Part shown: positions 7,802 through 17,029 of the stretch, one piece after another
Layout: each line of letters starts with the position of its first letter
How positions within the stretch are numbered: position 1 is the first letter of the stretch
Assembly: GCA_947625755.1 (NCBI GenBank)
Contig: CANQPJ010000019.1
Location: 1-40,928 of the forward strand
Direction of reading: 5' to 3'
DNA length: 40,928 nucleotides
DNA from: an uncultured Lachnospiraceae bacterium
GTDB lineage: Bacteria > Bacillota > Clostridia > Lachnospirales > Lachnospiraceae
Notes under the pieces: generated by a model
The model's input: the letters and a program-made list of their open reading frames with translations, nothing else
The model's database searches: none
Told to the model about the DNA's origin: nothing
Translations under genes and position numbers: made by a program

Positions 7802-9199
7802 CTAAAATTCCATCTTTTCATCAAAATATGCTTTTAAATCTTCTATCTTAATGCGTTCCTGCTTCATTGTATCACGGTCACGGACTGTAACAGCTCCATC
7901 TTCCACGGAGTCAAAATCGTATGTCACACAAAATGGAGTGCCGATTTCGTCCTGACGGCGATACCTTTTACCGATAGCCCCTCTGTCATCATATTCACAA
8001 TTATAATATTTGCTCAGTTCTGCAAATATTTTCTCTGCTCCCTCATTTAATTTTTTTGACAGAGGCAGCACGCCAATTTTAACCGGCGCAATAGCCGGAT
8101 GAAAATGAAGTACCGTACGTGTATCAGGCTTTTCTTCGGTTCCGATTTCTTCCTCATCATAAGCCGCACAAAGAAACGCCAGTGTCACTCTGTCAGCGCC
8201 CAATGAAGGTTCGATAACATATGGCACATATCTCTCGTGTTTTTCATCATCAAAATATGTCAAATCTTCTTTAGAAGTATTTATATGCTGTGTTAAATCA
8301 TAATCTGTTCTATCTGCAATTCCCCAAAGTTCGCCCCAGCCAAATGGGAATAAAAATTCAATGTCGGTAGTTGCCTTTGAGTAGAATGACAATTCTTCCT
8401 TTTCATGGTCTCTCAATCTCATCTCGTCTTCCTTGATTCCAAGGCTTAATAACCAGTCACGGCAGAAACCTCTCCAATATTCAAACCATTCTAAATCTGT
8501 ATCCGGTTCGCAGAAAAATTCCAATTCCATCTGTTCAAATTCTCTGGTTCTGAATGTAAAATTCCCCGGTGTGATTTCATTTCTAAAAGATTTGCCAATC
8601 TGTCCGATACCAAATGGAATCTTTTTTCTTGATGTTCTTTGAACATTTTTAAAATTCACAAAAATTCCCTGTGCTGTTTCCGGTCTCAAATATACTGTAT
8701 TTTTTGCATCTTCCGTAACGCCCTGAAAAGTCTTGAACATCAGGTTAAACTCCCGAATATCAGTAAAGTTATGTTTGCCGCAGGACGGACAGCAGATATT
8801 ATGTTCTTCTATGTAAGAAGCCATCTGTTCATGTGACCATGCGTCTACAGACTCTTCTATTGTAATTCCATTCTCATCCATATAATCTTCAATTAATTTA
8901 TCTGCCCTGAATCTTTCATGGCACTCCTTACAATCCATCAATGGGTCAGAAAAACTTCCCAGATGTCCGGAAGCTACCCATGTCTGGGAATTCATAAGTA
9001 TGGCGCAGTCCACACCTACATTATATGGATTTTCCTGAATAAATTTTTTCCACCATGCTTTCTTTACATTATTTTTTAATTCCACACCCAGATTTCCATA
9101 GTCCCATGTATTAGCAAGCCCTCCGTATATTTCTGAACCGGGATAAACAAATCCTCTGCCTTTTGCTAATGCCACAATTTTATCCATTGTCTTTTCCAT
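7802..9199 (-). CDS. glyQS: Glycyl-tRNA synthetase, single-chain type
   Basis: Charges tRNA-Gly. This is the homodimeric eukaryote/archaea-like class II enzyme, not the two-subunit GlyQ+GlyS enzyme, and 465 residues is normal for bacterial members. The N-terminus has [13 protein letters not shown] zinc-finger-like insertion follows with cysteine pairs in [10 protein letters not shown] and CCPSCGKH. Class II motif 2 is [20 protein letters not shown] and motif 3 is [13 protein letters not shown]. An anticodon-binding domain occupies the last 110 residues ([16 protein letters not shown]). AGGAG lies before ATG 9199. Only 20 nt separate it from the upstream lipoprotein gene, so there is no room for a T-box leader directly upstream. 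Confidence 0.97.
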   Translation of the reverse strand: MEKTMDKIVALAKGRGFVYPGSEIYGGLANTWDYGNLGVELKNNVKKAWWKKFIQENPYNVGVDCAILMNSQTWVASGHLGSFSDPLMDCKECHERFRADKLIEDYMDENGITIEESVDAWSHEQMASYIEEHNICCPSCGKHNFTDIREFNLMFKTFQGVTEDAKNTVYLRPETAQGIFVNFKNVQRTSRKKIPFGIGQIGKSFRNEITPGNFTFRTREFEQMELEFFCEPDTDLEWFEYWRGFCRDWLLSLGIKEDEMRLRDHEKEELSFYSKATTDIEFLFPFGWGELWGIADRTDYDLTQHINTSKEDLTYFDDEKHERYVPYVIEPSLGADRVTLAFLCAAYDEEEIGTEEKPDTRTVLHFHPAIAPVKIGVLPLSKKLNEGAEKIFAELSKYYNCEYDDRGAIGKRYRRQDEIGTPFCVTYDFDSVEDGAVTVRDRDTMKQERIKIEDLKAYFDEKMEF

Positions 9200-9219
9200 T
9201 CTATCTCTCCTTTTTTCTA

Positions 9220-9855
9220 TTAATATACAATATAGCTCAGCCCGCTATCAGATTCTGCTGTAGTAATCACACCATTATCACCGGTTTTACAATTTTCACT
9301 GATGTATTTTACATCACCGTCTATTTGTACTCTATACTGACCATTCAAAACAAGAATATTGCTGTCATCCATCTTTCTAATATCAGCGCCCCGGGCAGTT
9401 TTTTTTCTGTCAGGAGAGACAAAGTTTCCTTTAATATGAACCATTCTACAGTCAGATACTTTCCCGGCATAGAAACTTTCTTCATTTTCTTTATTATATT
9501 CTTTGAAATACTCATTAAAATCATAGACTGTTGCAATATTTAAAATCAGATATGCAACGTCATCATCTACATCAAATTTTTCAACCTTTATCGCATCATC
9601 TACAGATGCCATCGTACTGCTGTTATAATCTGACACTTCTTTATTAATATATTCCTCTAATTCCTCTTCATCATAATCATCACTCTGAAAACTCTCGCCT
9701 ACGCCATATCGCACAACTCCGTCTTCATTTATATAAATTGCATTTGTTCCCTTGTTCAGCTTAATATCTCCTACCTTTTTGCCACAACCTGTAACCCCTG
9801 CTGCTACAGCAAAAATTAAAGCTATTGCTAAACTTTGTCTAAAAATGTGCTTCAT
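9220..9855 (-). CDS. Lipoprotein of unknown function
   Basis: A 211-residue exported lipoprotein. The signal peptide ([19 protein letters not shown]) ends in the lipobox VTGC at residues 21-24, so Cys24 would be lipidated and the protein held on the outer face of the membrane. The mature part is acidic, with [15 protein letters not shown] near residue 60, and has no motif I recognise. It sits 20 nt before glyQS and has its own promoter after recO. It is probably co-transcribed with glyQS, although a functional tie is not evident. GGAGG lies eight bases before ATG 9855. Confidence 0.85.
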   Translation of the reverse strand: MKHIFRQSLAIALIFAVAAGVTGCGKKVGDIKLNKGTNAIYINEDGVVRYGVGESFQSDDYDEEELEEYINKEVSDYNSSTMASVDDAIKVEKFDVDDDVAYLILNIATVYDFNEYFKEYNKENEESFYAGKVSDCRMVHIKGNFVSPDRKKTARGADIRKMDDSNILVLNGQYRVQIDGDVKYISENCKTGDNGVITTAESDSGLSYIVY

Positions 9856-9896
9856 TCATTTTTCCTCCAAATTCCAATAAACATACCTAGTTAGTA

Positions 9897-9925
9897 ATTT
9901 TAAACTTAATACACTTTAATTTCAA
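9897..9925 (-). promoter_or_regulatory. Promoter of the lipoprotein-glyQS pair
   Basis: On the minus strand TTGAAA (9920-9925) and TAAAAT (9897-9902) are separated by 17 nt, directly after the recO stop. Confidence 0.6.
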
Positions 9926-9934
9926 TATATATTT

Positions 9935-10663
9935 TTAAATGAAGTCTAAAGAATTAAATTTTTTATCCACGACCTTTTTTATGTATTGCCCTATAATCTT
10001 TTCCATTTGCTTGAGCACATTGCTCTTTACATTGAATGTAAATAATTTATTCATTGGTGATGTAACAATATATTGGAGGGCATAAACCGTAGATTCCTCC
10101 AGATAATTTTCTTTTTTTCCACTGCTGCATTGTTTACATAATAAAGTATTTCTCTCCGTATCAAAATACACTAATTCTTCTTTTTTTCCACAGCGACCGC
10201 AGCTGAAAACATTTGGATATTCTCCATTAATGACCAGTGTTTTTAACTGATAAATACAGCATATGAGTTTTTTTGGGATTGTACCTTTGCTAAGTTCTTT
10301 CATGGACAAATATAATAATTCCAGGGTATCTCTTGCCTCAATTCCTTCTCGTCCATAGTAGTCTGCCAGTTCCAAAAAATACATTCCGAGATACATACTG
10401 TCAATATCTTTCATCATGTTACTGAAATAATCGCTGATTTTCATTCCCGTAACTGTATAGGCATTCCTTCCTCTGTACAATGTAAACTCGCCAAAAGCCA
10501 TAGGCTGACTTCCCCCGAGGAACTGACTGGTAGGTTTTCTTGCCCCTCTGGCAAAGGCAGTTATCTTGCCAAATTCTTTGGTAAGAATCACAAGACGCTT
10601 ATCATATTCACTTATAGGTTTCCCGGAAATCACCATTCCCACTGCTGTAATCGTCTCTACCAT
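9935..10663 (-). CDS. recO: DNA repair protein RecO
   Basis: RecO works in the RecFOR pathway: it binds single-stranded DNA and helps load RecA at gaps. The 242 residues match the family. The N-terminal OB-fold has EYDKRLVILTKEFGKITAFA and ARGARKP; the helical C-terminal part carries a four-cysteine zinc site, CGRCGKKEE...LLCKQC (about 154-178). The start codon overlaps the end of yqzL by 56 bp and lacks a clear ribosome site, which suggests translational coupling. Gene order era-yqzL-recO is conserved in Firmicutes. Confidence 0.95.
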   Translation of the reverse strand: MVETITAVGMVISGKPISEYDKRLVILTKEFGKITAFARGARKPTSQFLGGSQPMAFGEFTLYRGRNAYTVTGMKISDYFSNMMKDIDSMYLGMYFLELADYYGREGIEARDTLELLYLSMKELSKGTIPKKLICCIYQLKTLVINGEYPNVFSCGRCGKKEELVYFDTERNTLLCKQCSSGKKENYLEESTVYALQYIVTSPMNKLFTFNVKSNVLKQMEKIIGQYIKKVVDKKFNSLDFI

Positions 10664-10793
10664 TTTTATCGCTTTCTATCTTGGAAATAAAGTCCATTCT
10701 TGCCTGATTAATTTTTTTCTCTTTTGCATACTTTAAATAATCTTCCACCTTACCTGTTGATTCAAATATTTTCCAGCTGTCTAAATTATTCAT
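10608..10793 (-). CDS. yqzL: YqzL-like small protein
   Basis: A 61-residue protein encoded between era and recO, as in Bacillus. The N-terminal 25 residues (DSWKIFESTGKVEDYLKYAK) fit the YqzL family pattern of Trp-Lys-x-Phe, Thr-Gly and a final short helix. Its function is unknown. The tail beyond about residue 40 is charged and longer than in Bacillus YqzL; it overlaps the recO start. I chose ATG 10793 because GGGAGG lies five bases upstream; a longer in-frame start at 10835 has no ribosome site. Confidence 0.8.
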   Translation of the reverse strand: MNNLDSWKIFESTGKVEDYLKYAKEKKINQARMDFISKIESDKNGRDDYSSGNGDFRETYK

Positions 10794-10886
10794 TTTATCC
10801 TCCCTGTAACTTATTACTATCTTTATAATTTCCAAGGACGGATTTTGTATGCATGATTATCCTATTAAGAAAATAATGGAAAACAT

Positions 10887-11789
10887 TTATTTTTCTTCTC
10901 TGTATCCATAATTTTTCATCAGCAGTTCGCTGTCTCTCCAGCCTTTTCGCACCTTTACCCAGAGCTGTAAATTAACTTTTGTATTCAACTGCCGTTCTAT
11001 TTCATATCTGGCATTTGCGCCAATTTTTTTTAGCATGCCTCCCTGTTTTCCTATAATAATCCCCTTGTGCGAATCTTTCTCACAGACGATTGTAGCTTCA
11101 ATATCATAGATAGACTTATGCCTTCTTTTTTTCATTCGTTCAATGGTTACAGCAATACCATGTGGTATTTCTTCGTCCAGTGCATGCAATGCCTTTTCCC
11201 GAATCAGTTCTGCCACAATCTGCCGCATAGGCTGATCTGTAACTGTATCTTCATCATAGTACATCGGTCCTTTTGGAAGATATTTAAAAATCTGTTCCAC
11301 AATCGTCTCTACATTATTCCCTCTTAAAGCCGATGCCGGAATAATTTCATCAAAATCGACAATTTTTCTATAAGCGTCAATAACGGTAAGCACCGTTTCC
11401 GGTTTTACCGTATCTGTTTTATTTATTACCAAAATAACAGGTACATCCAGAGTCCCCAGTTGTTCTGCGATATGCTGTTCTCCTGCTCCGATAAATGTAT
11501 CCGGTTCCACCAGCCACAGAATAAGGTCTACTTCCTTTAACGTCTTTTGGGCTACATTTACCATATATTCTCCCAGTTTGTTCTTTGCCTTGTGAATACC
11601 CGGCGTATCCAAAAAAACAATCTGTCCCTGATTGCATGTATACACGGTTTGTATTTTATTTCTGGTAGTCTGGGGCTTTTTGGACGTAATTGCAATTTTC
11701 TGACCGATAATTTGATTCATCAAAGTAGATTTACCCACATTAGGTCTGCCAATCAGCGCCACAAAACCTGACTTAAATTCTTTCTCCAT
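10887..11789 (-). CDS. era: GTPase Era
   Basis: Era is an essential GTPase that binds the 3' end of 16S rRNA and assists 30S subunit maturation. The 300 residues show the full set: G1 GRPNVGKST (14-22), G3 DTPG, G4 NKTD, and a C-terminal KH domain with IIIGKQGGMLKKIG. GGAGAGG precedes ATG 11789. It lies 81 nt downstream of the M16C peptidase gene and is probably in the same transcript, followed by yqzL and recO. Confidence 0.98.
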   Translation of the reverse strand: MEKEFKSGFVALIGRPNVGKSTLMNQIIGQKIAITSKKPQTTRNKIQTVYTCNQGQIVFLDTPGIHKAKNKLGEYMVNVAQKTLKEVDLILWLVEPDTFIGAGEQHIAEQLGTLDVPVILVINKTDTVKPETVLTVIDAYRKIVDFDEIIPASALRGNNVETIVEQIFKYLPKGPMYYDEDTVTDQPMRQIVAELIREKALHALDEEIPHGIAVTIERMKKRRHKSIYDIEATIVCEKDSHKGIIIGKQGGMLKKIGANARYEIERQLNTKVNLQLWVKVRKGWRDSELLMKNYGYREEK

Positions 11790-11870
11790 GCGTACCTCTC
11801 CTGCAATATTTTTTGCATCTTTATAATTTCATTTCATATTCCATGAATCGGATTTTTATATCCGGTATTT

Positions 11871-14795
11871 TTATCCTAATTCCCTGATTTCTTTAAATAA
11901 CTCTGAATCATTTGTAATGGCGCTTTTCCCGCCTAACACGCACACGTGATTTTTCTCCAATGCTTTTTGAAATTTTGGCGCAAGACTCCTAATCTTTTCG
12001 ACATCCGTATGAAGTATATCTTCCCGCTCCTTTTTCAACATTTCATAGCTGACACCGCTCATATACCATGTAAATTCTCTGGCACTTCTGTCAGCTACGC
12101 TCAATGGGGCATCTATATTACTGATGGTTCCAATAATGTATTTTCTGATTTCCCTCTGGCTGGCATCAAAATTTTTAATATACGCAGGCGCGTCAAGATA
12201 AACCTTATCTGTACGTCCCAAATTGGGATCTCTATAAGAAGAAAACATTACATCGCCGCTGCGGGTTACCATACAGCTGCATCCATAAGCTCCGCCCAGC
12301 ACTCTGATATTATTCCACAAATATTCACTGCTCATAATATTAGATAATACCTGCATGCTTCCATCAAACGGTTCCTTTTCGTTATCCATGTAATTACCGC
12401 ATCTGGATACATACTGAACCTGTCCGGATGTAATAAATGCTTCATTTTTTGTGACAGGCTCAAATTTCCATCCATCAAAATAAGGCTGAAAAGCAACCGG
12501 TTCATACATGCATTTCTGTAAATTCTTAATATAACATTTTATATTTTCGTAGCTCTTTCTGTCTCCAGCGTAATTGACAATCATATTATCTTTTCTAAAA
12601 ACAAACTTCACTACATCAGATAATTTTTGTATTACTTCTTCCTTGTGTTCCTCAAAATGTTCGAGAATATCTTCAACAAACTTGTAAAAAGAAATACCGG
12701 ACATTTTTTCTCTAATATAGTAGTTTACGGAATAGTCCGATACTGCACGCATCTTACTGGCAGTATTGCCCGACTTTACTATGCTTTTATTTAACCTCGA
12801 CTTTAATTCTTCAAGGATTTCCTTTAACCTTTTTTCGTCTGAAAAATCAGTCTTTTTTATAACCTCTTCTATAATGTCCACTGCTTTGTTTAGTTTATCA
12901 TTCATTGCTTTTGTATGAACTTCCATCATATACCTTGCTGTCTGTTCCATACTATTTATATAAATTGCAGAACCCCAAAACAGTCCTCCTAAATTTATAT
13001 CAATATCCTTATTTAATTCCGTGTACTTTCTGTCGGTATTCATATAACCTAACACATATTTCAACAATCCCACATACGGTACATATTCTATTGGCAGGGT
13101 TCCAAAATCAAAAGCAATATCCAGATAGCCAATGCCATTGGTAAACAATTCGTTATAAACAGCTGTAAATTCCGGCATCACTTCTTCCTGATGAATAAAT
13201 GGTTTTGGAGTTTTATCAATATCTTCAATTTCGAGTAACGGTATCGTCTCCAGCTCCGCATTTGTAGACGGTGTCTCCTGATATAATTTTAATTGCTTTG
13301 TGTCAGCAATTAATTTTTCTATTTCTGCTTCCGTCATAGAATTTTTCAGCTGCTTTAACTGTTCTTTTAATTGTGCTTCCTTTTGTTCTGTAAGCCCTTT
13401 TTGGGGTACCATAACAACTATGGAACGGTGGCAGTTTTCAATGAAATATTTTTCAATAAGCTGTTCAAAATAATCGGTGTCAATCTTTTTTCTTAATTTA
13501 TCAAAGATTTTGTTTGTCTCCAAAGAAGTAAATGGATCATTTTCATCATAAAGCCATGTGTCCATAACATTTAATCCCCACATCAGTCCCCTTGGAGAAC
13601 CGCCAAAATCTGCTTCTTTTGCTAAAAATTCCAAGCTGTTTAGTCCTGCCCATAAGGCATTTTTATCAATACCTTTTTCTGCAATGCTTTTGAGATTTTC
13701 CCGGATAATCTGATTAAACTTTTCTGCATCTTTTTCATTCGCATATTTTGCAGTAATACTATATACCGGCTGAAATATTTCACTCTCATAAGAGCCAATA
13801 ACATCTCTTCCTATCTCTGCATCAATTAACGCTTGTTTTAAAGGAGCGCCGGGCATCTTCATAATAGCATAATCTAATATTTGAAATGCAATATTTAGTT
13901 CCACGTCCAAGCTGTCTCCGATCACATAATTGGAAATCAGTACAGCGCTTTCTTCTTCTTTTTCGCTATCTGATATTGCATAATTTTTTTTCAACAGACA
14001 TGGTTTCTCAAAAGCTTTCTGTTTTTTAATTTCAGAATCTACCTGCAGATAGTCGTACTTGGACAAGTATTCTCTGTCCATCCACTCCAATCGTTCCTCA
14101 ACATCCATGTCCCCGTATAAATAAATATAACTGTTGGAGGGATGATAATATTTTTTATGGAATTCCAAATACTGCTGGTATGTCAATGACGGTATAAAAT
14201 CCGGATCGCCTCCCGACTCACTGCTGTATCCATTATCCGGAAACAGTGACTGCAAAGATACTCTGGATGCCATTTCGTCAACCGAAGAAAAGAGTCCTTT
14301 CATCTCGTTATACACCACACCATTGATGGTAATATCATCCTCCCTGCTGTTCAGTTCGTAATGCCAGCCTTCCTGCTTAAAAATATTTTCTTCTTTGTAA
14401 ATGTTGGGATGAAATACAGCATCCATGTAGACATGCATTAAATTATTGAAATCTTTGTCATTATAACTTGCTACAGGATAAACAGTTTTATCCGGATATG
14501 TCATGGCATTTAAAAAGGTATTCAAAGAACCTTTTACCAGCTCCATAAACGGTTCTTTTACCGGAAAATTATCGGAACCACAAAGCACTGTGTGTTCAAT
14601 AATATGAGGTACTCCCGTATCATCTGTTACCGGCGTGCGGAATCCAATGTTAAACACTTTGTTATCATCATCATTTGACAACACAACAATTCTTGCCCCG
14701 GTCTTTTTATGCTTTAATAAATATGCCTGTGAATTTACTTCTTCTATGTGCTTGCTGATAATCACATCATATGCCGGTAAGTTATTTACTTTCAT
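11871..14795 (-). CDS. M16C-family zinc metallopeptidase (presequence-protease-like)
   Basis: A large insulinase-superfamily peptidase of 974 residues, the usual size of PreP/Cym1-type M16C enzymes. The inverted zinc motif HxxEH is HIIEH at residues 64-68 and the distal zinc ligand is Glu164 in VYNEMKGLFS. Four homologous domains joined by a helical linker (about 480-530, Glu/Lys-rich) are expected to form a closed chamber that degrades peptides of tens of residues. No signal peptide is seen, so it should act in the cytoplasm. AGGAGG lies five bases before ATG 14795. It heads the leftward block that continues with era. Confidence 0.95.
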   Translation of the reverse strand: MKVNNLPAYDVIISKHIEEVNSQAYLLKHKKTGARIVVLSNDDDNKVFNIGFRTPVTDDTGVPHIIEHTVLCGSDNFPVKEPFMELVKGSLNTFLNAMTYPDKTVYPVASYNDKDFNNLMHVYMDAVFHPNIYKEENIFKQEGWHYELNSREDDITINGVVYNEMKGLFSSVDEMASRVSLQSLFPDNGYSSESGGDPDFIPSLTYQQYLEFHKKYYHPSNSYIYLYGDMDVEERLEWMDREYLSKYDYLQVDSEIKKQKAFEKPCLLKKNYAISDSEKEEESAVLISNYVIGDSLDVELNIAFQILDYAIMKMPGAPLKQALIDAEIGRDVIGSYESEIFQPVYSITAKYANEKDAEKFNQIIRENLKSIAEKGIDKNALWAGLNSLEFLAKEADFGGSPRGLMWGLNVMDTWLYDENDPFTSLETNKIFDKLRKKIDTDYFEQLIEKYFIENCHRSIVVMVPQKGLTEQKEAQLKEQLKQLKNSMTEAEIEKLIADTKQLKLYQETPSTNAELETIPLLEIEDIDKTPKPFIHQEEVMPEFTAVYNELFTNGIGYLDIAFDFGTLPIEYVPYVGLLKYVLGYMNTDRKYTELNKDIDINLGGLFWGSAIYINSMEQTARYMMEVHTKAMNDKLNKAVDIIEEVIKKTDFSDEKRLKEILEELKSRLNKSIVKSGNTASKMRAVSDYSVNYYIREKMSGISFYKFVEDILEHFEEHKEEVIQKLSDVVKFVFRKDNMIVNYAGDRKSYENIKCYIKNLQKCMYEPVAFQPYFDGWKFEPVTKNEAFITSGQVQYVSRCGNYMDNEKEPFDGSMQVLSNIMSSEYLWNNIRVLGGAYGCSCMVTRSGDVMFSSYRDPNLGRTDKVYLDAPAYIKNFDASQREIRKYIIGTISNIDAPLSVADRSAREFTWYMSGVSYEMLKKEREDILHTDVEKIRSLAPKFQKALEKNHVCVLGGKSAITNDSELFKEIRELG

Positions 14796-14832
14796 AACTG
14801 CCTCCTAAAATATACCTTACTCAACATTGTAT

Positions 14833-14861
14833 ATATTACCATATTTTTACTGTTCTATCCA
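14833..14861 (-). promoter_or_regulatory. Candidate promoter of the M16C-era block
   Basis: On the minus strand TGGATA (14856-14861) and TAATAT (14833-14838) are 17 nt apart, with an extended TG upstream of the -10. The -35 match is moderate. Confidence 0.45.
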
Positions 14862-14919
14862 TAAATATATCGTTGTTTATAAAAAAATAATGGGATACAG
14901 ATATAAATAAAATAATTAC

Positions 14920-15477
14920 TTACACATATTTCTTTAACCGGTCTACAACGATTGATGCCGCAATGATTTTAATTATGTCCGGAATAATAAACGGTATGAC
15001 GCACAGGGTTAAAGCTCCTGTAATATTTGTATTTGTCAAGACCATGAACCAGATTGTACCTACTAAAAAGCAGACCGCATCTCCCAAAATCATAGATGCT
15101 GACGAAATAGCAATCCTGATTGCTTTTCTTTTTTTCTTTGCAGTCTGCATTCCCACGCCAATAATTATTGTAGTAAAAATAAAACCTATAATATATCCGC
15201 CGGTTGGTCCAACGATAACGCCTAATCCTCCTGTAAAACCTGAAAATACCGGAATCCCAGCCATACCCAGCAAAATGTATATTACCACTGATACCGAAGC
15301 GCGTTTTGCTCCCAGCAGTCCTGCTGTTACAAATACAGCAAACGTCTGCAATGTAAATGGAATCTGACCTGCTGCCGCCGGAACGGTAATCCACGAACAT
15401 ATTGCAATCAAAGCGGTAAATACCGCTATTAATACCATGTCCTGTACTGTAAAAAATCTTCTTTTGTTCTTGCTCAT
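14920..15477 (-). CDS. bioY: Biotin transporter S-component BioY
   Basis: The substrate-binding membrane subunit of an energy-coupling-factor (ECF) biotin transporter. The 185 residues carry about six hydrophobic segments and family motifs near TVPAAAGQIPFTLQTFAVF (about 31-50) and GGLGVIVGPTGGYIIGF (about 83-99). The EcfA/EcfT energising module is not in the window, so BioY probably uses a shared module encoded elsewhere. AGGAGG lies before ATG 15477. It is transcribed divergently from birA, with a BirA operator over its -35. Confidence 0.96.
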   Translation of the reverse strand: MSKNKRRFFTVQDMVLIAVFTALIAICSWITVPAAAGQIPFTLQTFAVFVTAGLLGAKRASVSVVIYILLGMAGIPVFSGFTGGLGVIVGPTGGYIIGFIFTTIIIGVGMQTAKKKRKAIRIAISSASMILGDAVCFLVGTIWFMVLTNTNITGALTLCVIPFIIPDIIKIIAASIVVDRLKKYV

Positions 15478-15521
15478 TTCTGCCTCCTTATAACTATATC
15501 ATCAATATTTTTATCATTCCC

Positions 15522-15550
15522 ATTCTATGGTATCTGCCTTTGATTGTCAA
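15522..15550 (-). promoter_or_regulatory. bioY promoter
   Basis: On the minus strand TTGACA (15545-15550) and TAGAAT (15522-15527) are exactly 17 nt apart. The -35 lies inside the left half of the BirA operator. Confidence 0.8.
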
Positions 15551-15575
15551 CCATTAGTCAAATAAAGCTAACATT
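15544..15575. promoter_or_regulatory. BirA operator (biotin-responsive)
   Basis: TTGTCAACC (15544-15552), a 14-nt spacer, then GCTAACATT (15567-15575). This fits the Firmicutes BirA site, a TGTTAACC half-site, a 14-16 nt spacer and its inverted partner GGTTAACA. It covers the bioY -35 and ends 13 nt before the birA -35, so it should mainly repress bioY when biotin is plentiful. Confidence 0.8.
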
Positions 15576-15588
15576 TTGACCATTTATA

Positions 15589-15617
15589 TTGATTCAACTT
15601 TCTTTCAATGCTATACT
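15589..15617 (+). promoter_or_regulatory. birA promoter
   Basis: TTGATT (15589-15594) and TATACT (15612-15617) are separated by 17 nt. The transcript would start about 25 nt before the birA start codon. Confidence 0.7.
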
Positions 15618-15647
15618 ACTTATGGGCAAGCCATGACAGGAGGAAAC

Positions 15648-16619
15648 ATGAGCGTTAAGAATGAAGTTTTAAGACAATTAGAACATAACAAGGGAAGATA
15701 TATTTCCGGCGGACAGCTGGCGGGTGACCTGGGAGTCAGCCGCAATTCTATCTGGAAAGCCATCAAATCATTGGAAAAAAGCGGTTATCAAATATCTGCT
15801 GTTCCAAACCGCGGGTATTGTCTTGCAGAAGAAAGTGATATTCTTTCCCCATTCAGCATTTATCAACATCTGAAAAATAAACTGGATATTCACGTGTATC
15901 CAATTGTTTCTTCCACCAATACCGTGTTAAAAGAAATGGCAGAACAGGGTGCTGCAGAAGGAACTGTTGTTATTGCCGAGGAACAAAATGCCGGAAAAGG
16001 CAGAATGGGCAAGTCTTTTTACTCGCCTTCTAAATCCGGTATCTATATGAGTATACTACTGCGCCCTACAATTTCAGCAGAGGAGTCTTTATTCCTCACC
16101 ACGTCAGCTGCAGTTGCCACTGCCAAAGCGATTGAAGATGTATCAGACAAGATTGCCCAAATTAAATGGGTAAATGATGTATACATTGACAATAAAAAAG
16201 TATGCGGTATTTTGACTGAAGGCGTTTTTAACATAGAAACTAATCATTTAGACTATGCCATTGTGGGGATTGGTATCAATGTCTGCTTTCCTGAAGACAG
16301 TTTTCCAAAAGAAATTGAAAATATTGCCACGGCTATCTTTGAAAATCCGACAGATGCTGCCAATAAACGCAGTATTTTAATAGCGCGTCTTCTTGATTAT
16401 TTTATGGAATATTACAAAGACTTCCATTCAAAAAAATATGTAAAGGAATATATTAATCGGTCTATGATTCTGGGAAAAGAAATAAATATTGTAGATAAAG
16501 ATAAAATAATTCCTGCAACAGCAGTAGAAATTGATAAAAAATGCCGCCTCAAAGTAAAACTTAAAGACGGCTCTTACAAATGGCTTTCCTCCGGCGAAGT
16601 CAGTATCCGGATAAATTAA
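15648..16619 (+). CDS. birA: Bifunctional biotin-protein ligase / biotin operon repressor
   Basis: Attaches biotin to carboxylase carrier proteins through biotinyl-5'-AMP and, when loaded, represses biotin genes. The 323 residues make a class II BirA. An N-terminal winged helix-turn-helix covers residues 1-62 (GGQLAGDLGVSRNSIWKAI). The catalytic domain has SSTN, the GRMGKSFYSPSKSGIY biotin/ATP loop, KWVNDVYI and KVCGILTE. A small SH3-like C-terminal domain ends the protein. AGGAGG lies four bases before ATG 15648; longer frames reaching back to 15576 would overlap the promoter. The divergent bioY with an operator in between fits autogenous biotin control. Confidence 0.96.
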   Translation: MSVKNEVLRQLEHNKGRYISGGQLAGDLGVSRNSIWKAIKSLEKSGYQISAVPNRGYCLAEESDILSPFSIYQHLKNKLDIHVYPIVSSTNTVLKEMAEQGAAEGTVVIAEEQNAGKGRMGKSFYSPSKSGIYMSILLRPTISAEESLFLTTSAAVATAKAIEDVSDKIAQIKWVNDVYIDNKKVCGILTEGVFNIETNHLDYAIVGIGINVCFPEDSFPKEIENIATAIFENPTDAANKRSILIARLLDYFMEYYKDFHSKKYVKEYINRSMILGKEINIVDKDKIIPATAVEIDKKCRLKVKLKDGSYKWLSSGEVSIRIN

Positions 16620-16660
16620 CAATCTATTATTTTTATAACTGCTCCATTCATATGGATTCC

Positions 16661-17029
16661 TTATTGATAAATTGCACATTTTCTTGTACTGATTTTTTCC
16701 TGTCTGCCGGTCAGATAAAAAAACTTTTCGGTAACAAGTACGTCCAGCATACCCTCTTTGTAATCTACTCCCATTACTTTTACCTGTATATCTCCGTCAC
16801 TGGAAATAGAAGTACACATATTTTGTATAAATTGTGCTACCATTTCCTTGTCCGATGTAATGTTTGTCTGATTTTGTATCTGGCTGTCTCTGACGGTTTG
16901 TTTTACTGCTGCTGACACTACTCTATCCAATTCATCCTGCCTGTCACTTTTGCTTTCTACACACAACAATATCAGAGATACCAGCATAATTAAAACTGCT
17001 ATTCCTATAACTATAATCGCCTGTTTCAT
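16661..17029 (-). CDS. TadE-like membrane-anchored pseudopilin candidate
   Basis: A 122-residue protein with one N-terminal hydrophobic helix (residues 4-24, IIVIGIAVLIMLVSLILL) followed by a polar extracellular domain. The size and topology fit TadE/TadF-type minor pseudopilins, but similarity is too low to name it. Its ATG overlaps the stop of the beta-helix gene by four bases (ATGA), so translation is coupled. It is the last gene of the Tad-like operon. It could help assemble the filament or hold the beta-helix protein; this is inference. Confidence 0.75.
   Translation of the reverse strand: MKQAIIVIGIAVLIMLVSLILLCVESKSDRQDELDRVVSAAVKQTVRDSQIQNQTNITSDKEMVAQFIQNMCTSISSDGDIQVKVMGVDYKEGMLDVLVTEKFFYLTGRQEKISTRKCAIYQ

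Noticed and set aside
9200-9219. T-box leader expected before a glycyl-tRNA synthetase gene
   Set aside because: Only 20 nt separate glyQS from the upstream lipoprotein gene, so no leader can fit there.
14969-15400. Frames overlapping bioY on both strands
   Set aside because: They are shadows of bioY, which has clear family motifs and a proper start.
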